From Beaufortia kweichowensis (taxonomy: Eukaryota; Chordata; Actinopteri; Cypriniformes; Gastromyzontidae), in NCBI GenBank assembly GCA_019155185.1, contig CM032809.1, positions 7,088,621 to 7,152,620 on the forward strand: a DNA stretch of 64,000 nucleotides, written 5' to 3'. Shown here one piece after another: positions 13,592-25,400 of the stretch (position 1 is the stretch's first letter; the number at the start of each line of letters is the position of its first letter). The position numbers and the translations under genes are program-made. The notes beneath the pieces were generated by a model that was not told the DNA's origin, ran no database searches, and saw only the letters and a list, made by a program, of their open reading frames with translations.

Positions 13592-14899
13592 GGGCATTTA
13601 ACTGTTTAAAGTTGAAGAGCTGGTGGATTTGATAGAAAGAGTTAGATTAGCGTAGATTTACATTGGTAGATGATAGTTTCAGGAACACAAAGTTCATGGG
13701 GTTGAATCCAAGGGAATCCATATACAATACTGATTTAATGTGTACTTTTTAAACTTTTTAGGAGAAAGATACTTTTATGGTGTGTAATGCAACATTTTTC
13801 TTCTGAATCGCTTTTACATTGATGTGTTAAGAGACCAGAATACCAGACTGTATAGTCTATGCTAGACTCACATTAGTGTTTGACAAATGTACTGAATGAC
13901 TAGCTGGGAAAGTACATCTTCTGAAAGATTTGACTTGCTTTTAACCATGTAACATTTAAAAAGGTAGAAAGAAAAAACAACATACCCATCTAACCCAGTC
14001 CAAGCTTGAATACACTGTTGGCATGGCGACAGATGTGACCAAGGCAGTAAAATAATCTCCCTTCCACTCCCCTCAGCTTTCTTCCCAAAAGAAACATCCA
14101 CCATTTTCTGCCTTCCCGGTACACAGAGGTATTTCTGCAGAGGTGTGTGTGTGTGTGTGAAGCATCATGCTGTTTGTGCACTTCTGTAGTGCAGAGCCAT
14201 TAAAATACTGCAGCGCAGCTGCCGATCCAAGTTATACCTCATAACTACATGTCTTTATTATAGTGTTGAATGAACTCAAATGCTGTTAAAGTTATATGTT
14301 GTTTCATTCTCATGTAAATTAATACTGCGGAATGATCACTAATCTCATTTTACAGCAGGAGTTTATTCACACCGCAAGGTTTCTTGATATTAGTCTTACT
14401 TCCTTTAAATGCAAACGTTTCTAAAATGCTGAGGTGTTAACACAGATGATGTCATTGCTTAAATCTGCCTAAACCAACTGAGAGTCTCAGCTTTAACAGA
14501 TGCACTGTTGTTTCACCAGTACCACCATTACATCATGACAGATGTGGGCATCTGGTTGTTCCCTGACCAGACAGACTCGCATCCTCACGTGCACAGTTGC
14601 TGTTGTTATGGATTCTGATAGATTTAATAGGAATTGCATTGGTTTTAATGGAAGCTATCGTAGTCTCTGTGGGTCTTTACTGGTAATGTGTTGGGTTCTG
14701 TTGGTGGGAACCAATAGAACAGCATTAAATCATACCGGAATAAGGCCCTAAAGATACTATATGAAGTAATTTTAAAAAAAAAATCTTAATATTATTTGTA
14801 ATGGAAACCATTGGAATTGGAGAAAGACACTCGTGGAGTTATTATATGTGGTCGTCTAAGCAGCAGAGGATTAAAGTAAAAGAGTTTTCATGAAGGTAG

Positions 14900-14954
14900 G
14901 CGCGGTTTGGATACAGTGCAGTTATCTAAACGCTTCCTGGACGAAAGCAGCACT

Positions 14955-14989
<35 letters not shown>

Positions 14990-15177
14990 CAGGCGCATTT
15001 CTCTAAAAGTTACCGCACGCGCTGTTCAGTACATGTCTCCTGTTGGTTAAAACGCGCTGCTTTTATAAATACAGAGGGATTTAAAGGACTCGCAAACAAA
15101 AATTAATGGGATATTTATATTATTTTGCTTTAAGAGGAATCGTTTTATGTTGTATTGAAGTCAAATAAAAAAGCGCA
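14900..15177 (+). promoter_or_regulatory. arhgef2: proximal arhgef2 promoter and 5' UTR
   Basis: The 280 bases before the proximal start codon are richer in CpG than the flanking intron (gcgcatttct, cgcacgcgctgttc, aacgcgctgc) and carry a (GA)n tract at 14959-14989. GA tracts close to start sites are frequent in vertebrate promoters. No TATA box is placed convincingly. The stretch leads without an intervening splice site to ATG 15178. Confidence 0.45.
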
Positions 15178-18100
15178 ATGTCTCGCGTAGCGGATCTATC
15201 GAAACTTCGCCAGGAAAGGACGAGAGAGATCATTGAGAGGGTAAGATCTTGAGTAATCACATTTTTTAACATTTGTGCTTATTTAAGTATCGATAGATTG
15301 ACGTTAGATTATATTTTTCATCTTTGTGATAGTTCAGCCCGAGGCGCATAACGGGTTTCCGCAGCGCGTGGTGATTATAGGGACTTTACCATCAATTACA
15401 GACTGATTTTGCTTTTGAAAAGTATTATATAACTATGTAAGTATGATATAAAAATTATAACAATAAATTACATTTTATTTCATTTGTGTAGCGCTTTTTG
15501 CAATACGTTATGTTTCAAAGCAATCTTAGAGATACAACTTCCTCTAAACACTATGTGTAAAATGATATGAATTATTAAACTAGATGTTTTTTATTATGAT
15601 AGGTAAGAGACTATAATTAATTACAATATTAAATTAATGTTGTCCTTTTATTATTGAAGATTGATAAAGGGCCAAACTAACATGCTGCTGTGACGATCAC
15701 ATACTCTTTCCATTACCAAAATTACCAAAATTAAAAGATATGGTTACTAAACTTTTACCATAATAAAACCATGGTTAGAGCTTATTTTCATGACTCTTGT
15801 GTGTCTTGAATGATGTGTTAGTGAGTGGTTGTATGTTTGGTTTTTGGCATTGAATGCTCACTTTTTGTCCAATTATCAGCAAGGATGAGTTTTAGTTGTG
15901 TAGGTGTTACTGAGTGGGAATGTTGAACAACAGATTGTGAGTGTGTGTGTGCATGGAAAAAAGGCGAAAGCAAGGTTGCCATAGAAATAACACTTATTTG
16001 AAGCATCAGTACCAGGTACAGGTCCGAATGCAAGATTTTCACACGTCAAAATGCATCTCATCTCCTCTTTTGCAACTAAATTGTCACATATCAGAGGTCA
16101 AACTGATGTCTAACAGCTATGTGATGTAATCATATGTGTAAATTCCTCTGTTATTAGGGGCTTGTTGTTGGATAAGGCCTAGTATACTCAGATACTCTTG
16201 TAGATGCATCAGTTGCCTCTAGGAATGGGCCATGATAGTCTATCTATTTATTTGTCATGCAAACTAACTCTTTCAATAATAAAGTCTGCTATTTCATGAA
16301 GTAGTGTGTTCATATCTGGTAGCTCAGGTTGTGGGTTTGATTATCACACGTGCATCTATAAAATACTTAAAGTATGATTGAGTCTGCAAGTATAAAATGT
16401 TATTGTGTGTAACTTTAAAAACACAAAACCAGTTGTAAAGGACTTTCTCCATTAACGTACCAGTCATTCAGACAACCTACCGACTAAATGATTGTGAAAG
16501 TATTTCGTTTTAAACATCCGTAGTTGCATCACTTGTTCTATAATAAAGTATGTTGTCATCGCCTTTATAATGACAGGCTGGACATCTCTCTTAAAGCAGT
16601 CGTGCATTGCTCCCCACTGGCCCATCGTATCCAGGCCACATTGCAACATCAGGCCGAACTAAATCTGGAGCTGAGACTTTTCGAACTGGAGCACTGACGT
16701 TAAATCCTGTCAATCTCAGCCCATTTTCTTATAACTGGATGTGACGCCAAACTTTAGGACAAGTTCGCTGAACCCAAACAACAATGTGCTCTGGGCACAT
16801 AGCTCTCATGCTTTTGTAGAGACAGTTTGCTTCGAGATACTTACGTTGTTTTAGTTTTATTTGCACATATTCTTAAATTAGGCCGAACACAGGGTTGGTT
16901 GAATTCTTAGTTGCCTTCAGTGTCTACTGTGGTTTTTGATCTAGTTTATAACGGTTTGCCTTTAAAGCAACAGTTTTAAATAGCCAAACACATCTGTACG
17001 CACCCCCCCCCGGGTCACATAGAACCATCGTGACTTCCCAAAATCTGATAGATGATCCATTCACATGTATGTGGACAATGCAGGAACTAGGTCAATTTAG
17101 ATTTGTTAATTCGATAGTAATATCCTGCAGATTTGTAGGCCTAATACATTTTCTGTTGCTTACTTCCAACACATGATAGTGTTCCTATGGCAACCTTTAC
17201 TCATGCAGATTAGAAAGAGGAAGTGCTCTCTCATTATTTCCTGCTCTGCATGTCAACACAGTGGCACATATTCTGAATAAGCGATCCCAAAACAGAACTC
17301 TAGGTCCTCAAAGATCGTTTCCTATCTTATCTTACAAACAACTGAACTTTCAAAATCAGAGAATTGAGAATTGTCACATGCGGTTTGTCTAGACGTGTAT
17401 TTTCAACTTTCCTCTTTCAAAAGGAGTGGGTTATCATGCCTAAAGCATTAAAGAGGAAGGTCACGCAGGGCAGAAAGGAGCGAAACATGAAATTGCTGAC
17501 TGGCATATGAACCAAAACTAACTTCTGGTTAAAGCTTTAATGATGGAGAACACACAGCTCAGAACATTGAGTGATTGGCATGAGTTAGCTATAGGACTGT
17601 AGTGATAGGGTTGATTTCTTATTTGTATATTTAAAGGCTAAATGTCCAGATTAACAGGTCTAATGAAAACCAGTTTATATGCATGAATGTTTCAATTCAG
17701 TGAACAAAAAATGCAGACCTTCCAGTGTTTAATGCGGCTATTATATGGCTTTCGTCCAAAATAATGTTGCAAGACTCGTCTCTTTAAAGTCTGTTGTTTC
17801 CCCTGAACTCTGTCTGTACCAGTGTGTCTGATGAATCAGTTACACAATTGAAACTGGGCTCCAATAGTTTGATTGTCGTTTGTTAGTCTTGTTGTTGATT
17901 GTTTGATCTTATGAAAATCTTTTCAATATAAACATTTGTTTTCTTGCTATGCTAATAGTATAATTTTAGTTTATTAGAAATGATGTGTGATGCCCTGTGT
18001 GATTGATATGCCTCTTTATTGAGAAGAGGTCCTAATTTTGATCAAACATTCTGATAAAATGTATAGCTTAAATGCACTGTATCACTTTGGATAAAAGTGT

Positions 18101-21100
18101 CTGACAATATGCATAAATGTATTTTGGGTTTCGTGTTTTCATTAGAATAAGGAGAAGGAACGCATGAGGGAGAGAGAGAGAGAAGCGAGGGAGAGAGAGT
18201 CACGTTATACTAACGGCCACCTCTTCAACTCTCTCACCGTGTCTGGAACAACACTCTGCTCGGCCTGCAACAAGAGCATCACGGCTAAAGAGGCCCTCAG
18301 CTGTCCAAGTGAGTCACACACACCTCCTTATCTCAAACCCGCTTTCAAATCCACCTTTAACAAACCCACAAACCACCGTTACTGTCTATTGTTAACTGAT
18401 ATTATTGAAGTATATAATTATATTATTATATCTTGGTGCACATCATAATTTCTTTAAAATTCATCTGCCCTCATAATCCTCCTCCAAACAACATCTCTTC
18501 TCTGCATGATGTTTGTCTTGGTGCGAGGGCAGGACTATTTTGCTGTCCAGTGACCAGGCTTTCATCTCCCAACAATCTATTCTAGTCTATTCCTCAAAAA
18601 TGAAATTAAGTCCCACCCTACATTTTTTGAAAGTGGTTTCAAATGGATATATGTCAAAAGAGGAAAGAAAACACCATTGCAACTTCCATTTCATATGCAG
18701 TTTGTAAATAACATGGAAAGCTTTTTGCGAAACGGTGAAATGACCTTTTTGTTATTTTGTGAATGACTTTTTCTGCAGAAAAAGGTTTGTGTGGGTTGTA
18801 TGTGGGAAAACTCAAACTGCTGGTGTGGGTGGTTGCCAGGGCAATGCTATGCAGTTGCTAAGGAGTTTTCAGTGGTGATTAGCATGTTGCTATGTGGTTG
18901 CTAGGGTGCGCTAGATGGTTACCTAATAGCACTTTCTTATACCTTACACATTTATTTTTAGTACGAACAGTACGGGACAGCTATAGGAATTGTAATACAT
19001 GTCCTAACAGTAAACACTAATGAGTATCATTGGACTGTGAGTAAGGTACAAACACATTACTATTCTTGTATATTGTTTACTTGAGTCTCCCTTGATGAAA
19101 ACCCCCCAAAATAAACATTCCTGATGAAATCCTGGGAGGAGCGCACTCGTATAATCCAGCCAATCACAATGCAGAGACTATAAAACGGCCACTTACCTCA
19201 CTCCTTCCGATTGTTTTTCCGGTTTTCTTCCTTTTTCCCAGATCCTGCACTTTTTGTCCATGATTGTCTCCAGGAGTTGGAACTTTTATCACACAAGACC
19301 TATTTTGCATTACATGATCATTTAAAACCTCAAACTGCTGGTTTTCAAGGCCAGAGTCTTGATATGGAAAAATATGGAAAGCTTTGTAAGACGGAGAGTA
19401 TGTGGAATATTTTTAGTGGCTGGTTTACTGCTTGCCAGGATGCCAGAATAACACACACACACGTCTTGTAGCTGGAGGTCTGGACAGTTTTCTTCCTGCA
19501 GAGACAGCACTGTAATGGCAAAAGCATTTTTAACACAAATAATACAGAGCAATACGCACACACATTGAATTAAAGCGCTCTTTAAAAAAATGGTGGTTCT
19601 CAATGCCAATTCTCAAGAACCATTTTGGCTAAATAGTTCCTTAAAGAACCTTTAATATCCACAGAACCTTTCTGTTTATAATGGGAAATGGTTCTTTAGA
19701 CTGTAAAAGGAACCTTTGAATGACTGGTTTTATAGTGGAACCAAAAATGGTTCTTCTATAAATCAACATTATGTCACATAATGCTGTTATTGCGTCTTTA
19801 GACGTGGAACACTAAGCACATTTACATATATGAACTTGCACACGCTCTCACACCCTTTCCTGTTTTTGCTGTTCATTTAGCGCATCTCTCATTTCTTGTT
19901 CTCTCTTTTGCTATTGTTTTAAACTTCTTCCCTATTTTGTCATCAACATCAGATCTCGGCATCCAGACAGAACAAACGGCTCACTGATGAGTCTCTGTGT
20001 TGGATTGCTCTGGTCTAGCCTCTGGTATTGCTTGCGTTGAGAGCTTGTGTGGGTGTTGGAACATGTAGTTCATGCTTTCATATCCAGCAACAGGGTGAGC
20101 GGAGGGCATCTGAAGCAGGCACCTAAGAGTGGGAGGACTGTTTCTACATCAGATCTTACATTCTTATAGTGGCTTAGAATTAGTCAAACCAGGAGTGTGT
20201 GTGTGTTTGACGATACTGTACGAAGTTGAAATGGGTTGCGAACGCCATTTCATGTTGACTAAACTCAATTGTTTCTTCTAGACTAGGGCTGTCATGACAT
20301 CAGATTTTCACTACATGAAAAAGAATACATTATAAAGATAGTGTTGCAATATCTATTTAGATTTTTTTAGACCAGAGCAAAGATATCCAATTATGAATAT
20401 AATTTATAATTTCTTTATATTCTTACTGTGCATCCCATACACTGTAAAAACAATCTTTGCTGCCTTAAATTTGTTGGTCATTTCAACTGTTTTGACATAA
20501 TTTACATTAAAGTCATTACAACTCATCAGTTCAAGTTAAACAAATTCAACATATTTTTATATGTTAAAGTAACTTACCACTAGCCAGAATGTAAAACAGT
20601 TGACTTGTTAAGCCAAGCCAAATGCAGAAAATATTTTTTTACAGTGTAAAGAATGTTTTCAAAAAATATAAAAGGAAATTGAACTTTATTGAAACAAATA
20701 AGAACATTTTCCTCGGGGGTGTTTCACACTTACGGTAATTATGTGGACTTATGTAGGTGTGTTGTGGGGGATCGGGGCAGGGAAACCCCGCCGGAGCCCA
20801 GTCCCTCTTCCTTCCCAAACACCCTCAAAACAGGAAGCAAAGCCGTTCTGAAACAATAGGGGTCCAGAGACAAAAGCATACGCTGTATCAAAACTACCAC
20901 AGCCAGTAGCATGTGGAAAGGACAGTTTAGAAGCACAGATTATAACGCAGGCATGGACAGAGGTCAGGAAGCAGAGAAAGAAAAGGGAAAAACAGGTATT
21001 GTGGCTTTAAAATTTGGGTTCTTATTTGCTGTCATACTGGAGAAATGAATCTTAGTAAAGTAATGTATATGTCAGAGCTGTGTTAGCCATAACCATACGA

Positions 21101-22443
21101 AAGAGAAACTAACTAGTTGTGACAGTAACTCAAATGCAAATTTTTCTTCCTTTCATAAATGTGTTCCTGTGACGATCATATTTAACTCACCTCATAAATG
21201 TAATTGTGAGGGGATCATATTTATCACATTTCCTCATGATCGTATGAAGATTATACTGTTTGGTTGGCATGGATGGCCTCCAAACAAGAGGCTGATTATT
21301 AGTAATAATTTAGGAGGTGAAAAAACATGAAATTGATTAAATTGTCTTCTGCTTTTCAGCCTGTAATGTCACCATCCACAACCGCTGCAGGGACACATTA
21401 CCAAACTGTGTCAAAATGAAACAAAAGGTGGGTCACATGGCTTAGATAGGACCACTGACATTATATAAAGATAATTCATGGTATGAATTAGAAGTTGATA
21501 CACATGAAAAATGTAGTATGTAAGCGGCTGATCTGTCTGTATCTCTCACAATAGCAACAGAAACTGGCGCTGATGAGGAACAATTCATCCTATCAGAACG
21601 TGACACTGAGGAGCAAAGGTGAGAGTGCGATAACAGTGAGGTTTACTTCTCTAAAAGGGTTGAAATGTGATTGTCTAATCTGTCTTTTTGCGTCTCTAAA
21701 GCACATTTAAAAGAAAGGCCCAGCTCAGCCATCTACCCTTCAGATACTCTTCGACAGTCGCTGCTCGGGTCTCGTCGCGGACGGTCTTCTCTCTTACTGT
21801 CCAAGAGCGTCTCCACCAATAACATTGCAGGGTGAGTTGTGGAAATGACAAAGATTAGCATTCTGAAAAGGGATGTTGGATTTTAAATATGTTTCAAGGA
21901 TCATCACATGAGCGTGTTATCAGTGTGTACTCTTAAAGGGATAGTTCACCCAAAAATAAAAAGGTTTTAATTATTTACTCAAACCTTTATGACATTTCTA
22001 TTCTGCGCGCCACAAAAGAAAATATTTGGAATAAATTTAAATATCTTTTTTTGTGTTCCACAAAAGTCATGTTTAGGTATTTAGTTTAGGTATGTGCAAG
22101 GTATTTCTTTAATGTGCATCTCATTCAATCAGATCCAAGGACCGGCACTAACTTTTCATCTTTTTATCTTTATGCGTGTGTTTGTGTTGTGTATGTGTTT
22201 GGGACTGTTGTAGTTTAATGTAAGCATTTTTTAATTTGTTATTTCCTAGCGTGTGTTCACCTTATTATTTATTTGACATTTTATTTTCATTGACATATTA
22301 CATTTATTTCCGCTACATCTTGTTACTTTTTTTACATTCTGTCTCCATGGTGATTTTGATGCCTGCTTCTCATTTTATTCATTGTGTTTTTTTGTGTGTC
22401 TGTTGCATGCGCTTATTGTGATGCATGTTTGTTTGCATGTGCA

Positions 22444-22487
<44 letters not shown>

Positions 22488-25400
22488 ATGCGCGTGCAGG
22501 ACTCTGAATGATGACTCTCCTCTGGGACTGCGCAGGATCTTGTCTCAATCCACAGACTCCCTCAACTTCAGGAGCAGAACCATGTCAATGGAGTCACTCA
22601 ACGACGAGGGTAAGACACACACAGGCCGAACTCATGGTGTCTGAGAACTGCAGTTGGCAAACTTCAATCAAGCATCATGTTCTTCTGCTTGTAGGAGAGG
22701 GATACTTCACCTCTTTGTTGGAAGACCTGGAGCACGAGGGGCGGGACTTTGAGGCAGATTCCTGGAGCATGGCTGTAGACTCCGCCTACCTGCAGACCCA
22801 CCGTAAAGATGTTATCAAGAGACAGGACGTCATTTACGGTTAGCCGCAACACAGTATTCATGTTTATGATTGTAAACAGACCGTTGAAAACACTATTGAT
22901 CTCTAACTGTGAAAATAAACACTTGCCTTTTATTGTAAATGGTGCTTGTCCGCATTACATCTTTCAGCATGATTGTGAAATGGTCCTCTGTTTCAGAGCT
23001 GATCCAGACGGAGCATCATCACGTGCGGACGCTGCGGATCATGGAGAGGGTGTTCAGACGGGGCATGCTGGAGGAGGTGCAGCTTGAGCCGGGGGTCGTG
23101 CACGCGCTGTTCCCCTGTCTGGAGCGACTCCTGACGCTTCACACAAACTTCCTAACACAGCTCCTCGAACGTCGCGCTAACAGCCTGCAACCTAATAGTA
23201 CCAATAACTTCACCATCAACCAGATCAGTGACATACTCATGAAGCAGGTGTGTGTTTTGGACGCTGATGTACTTTCTGTTAAGCTTTAAATCATGTATGA
23301 CAAACAACATACATATGTTGTTTAGATTTTGACACATATTTTCAAAACCATAAAACAACACAATTGTAACTGTGGCAATTATGTTGTGACTAAAATCATC
23401 CAAAATGAATGAACACTATGTTATATTTGATCATCTTCAAAACTAGTCACTCTTTGTCAAGAATTTGCAAAATCATACTCTTGACATTTTATTATCCAGC
23501 TTCTCAACCTGAGAAGCTTTTTAAACAGAATTTTTATCAATGCTGGACTCTTATTGACTGTTTGTTATTTTGTCCAAGTAATGCATTTCAAAACTGTTTT
23601 TCTTTTCTAATTAAAGAAATTAATATGTTGGCACAATTATATTTTTGTCTACAAAAGTAATTTTGAATATTAAAATATACACCTTCAGAGTAAAAGATTT
23701 TTAAGATCATGAGAAATGTTTTTTTGGCCAATTGTGTCCAAACTTTCGACTGGTACTGTAGATCTATTAGCTAAACCAACACTAAACCATCTTAGACCAG
23801 AGCTTTTTTTAAATTGGTCTTTTAAGCAAGGTTATAAATGCATTTCCTTGCTTTTGGCCTGTTTGAGAAATGTGTCTAAGCCCATGCCAGTTTAAAATGC
23901 CACATATAAACATGGAAAAAAAGCACTTGAAATTGAAAACAAAATATTGTGTCATTCTCTCCGAGTCTTTAAGGTTTTGAAAATGCTCACTGTGTTCATA
24001 TCTGCGTCAGTTCTCAGGTCAGTGCGCAGACGAAATGCTGAAGACCTACGCTGAATTCTGCAGCCGTCACACGAAAGCCGTCAAGCTCTATAAAGAGATT
24101 CTGGCGAGAGACAAGAGACTCCAGCTCTTCATACGGGTAAGAGAACGAGCCGGATGATGCTGTACAGTTAGCCTTTGCCTAAGCGCTGCGGCGATGACGT
24201 GGCAGCGTCTCCACCTGACCCGTTTGTTACTAGTGGGAGGACAGAACGATATCGAGTGATGAATGATAGCGGGTGGGTGCGCTAATGGCTTCACCGCCTG
24301 CAAACTTTCAGGGATGTGTGAATCATCAGATTTACAGGTGTCTTATTTGCACTCGCTCCAGGTTTTTCACATGAAAAAACTGTTGCAAGAAGAAGTGTTT
24401 GCCCTTGGATTTACCTGGATTGTTGTGTATTTGTTTTGTAAAAAAAAAGTAATATCTAAAATAAAAAATTGTAGTAGTCTTAAATGTCTTCAACAAGCAT
24501 TTCCTGGTCTTATCTAAGCTATCACCATTAATTTTAAAGCTCTGTACTCTTAATGAAGGTCAATAACGTGTCATTTTTTTTGTTGGAATTTTAATCTAAG
24601 AATTGTTTGGAGAGACAAAAACAAAGTGCTTAAGTTAAAACTTATCTTAAATCTCCATCAAGACTCCTGAGATATGTGTGAGAGAAAACTTTCTTCAGAG
24701 CCCACAAAGGCTGAAATTCTTTCTTTTTTTATTGTGTTTGTTATCTCAGAGGGTGAGCCGGGGACCTCTGCTCCGTCGCCACGGGTTCCAGGAGTGCATC
24801 CTGCTGGTTACCCAGCGCATCACTAAATACCCCGTCCTGGTGCAGCGTATCTATGACAACACCAAAGGTGAGATGAAGAGAAAGGATAGGAATGTAATGT
24901 AATCAGCATAGAACGGGCAAGTTAAAATTAAACTCATGATGTGTAATTTAGTTGTTGTTATTTAAAAGTGCTCCGATTAAGTGATTTGTTTATTGATCAT
25001 GTGTGTATATGTGCAGACAGTCCAGAGGAAGCTGCAGGCCTGTTTCAGGGTCTGTCTCATTTACGAGCTGATCGGCTCCGTGGATCATCAGGTGATGGAG
25101 CTGGAAAGGACACATCGCTTACAGGAGATTCGTTCTAGGTTCGACCCGCGAGCCGAGGCCAAACTCCGCTCCGGGGCTTTGTTTAGACCGGCCGAACTGC
25201 TTCGCAGGCAGCTGATCCACGAGGGAACGGTGCTCTGGAAAACCCCTAGCTCTCGACTCAAAGGTATGCTTTAAAAACAAAAAACATGAGAATTAGTGAA
25301 TTGCTTTTAGCATTGTCACATATAAACAGAGAAGTTGGCAGATAAGTACTTCTGTTTGTGGGCTTGTGTTAATGTACGTTTTTTGTTTCTGTGTTAGATG

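Noticed and set aside
13331..13609. Open frames through the second GA tract
   Set aside because: The same artefact from the repeat at 13518-13589.
18820..18925. Possible CRISPR-like or tRNA-type repeat
   Set aside because: The units are degenerate, without constant spacers, in a fish intron; it is a dispersed repeat. No tRNA or rRNA gene was recognised anywhere in the window.
19211..19471. 86-codon frame after the CCAAT/TATA pair in the arhgef2 intron
   Set aside because: No recognisable domain, no splice context, and it ends in a CA run; kept only as a promoter observation.
25017..25263. Alternative acceptor at 25019-25020 that would restore the frame in arhgef2
   Set aside because: Using acag|TCCAG gives the downstream frame, but the first half then reads QRKLQACFRVC, losing the clear similarity of DSPEEAAGLFQGL to the DH helix. 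A short deletion explains the data better.
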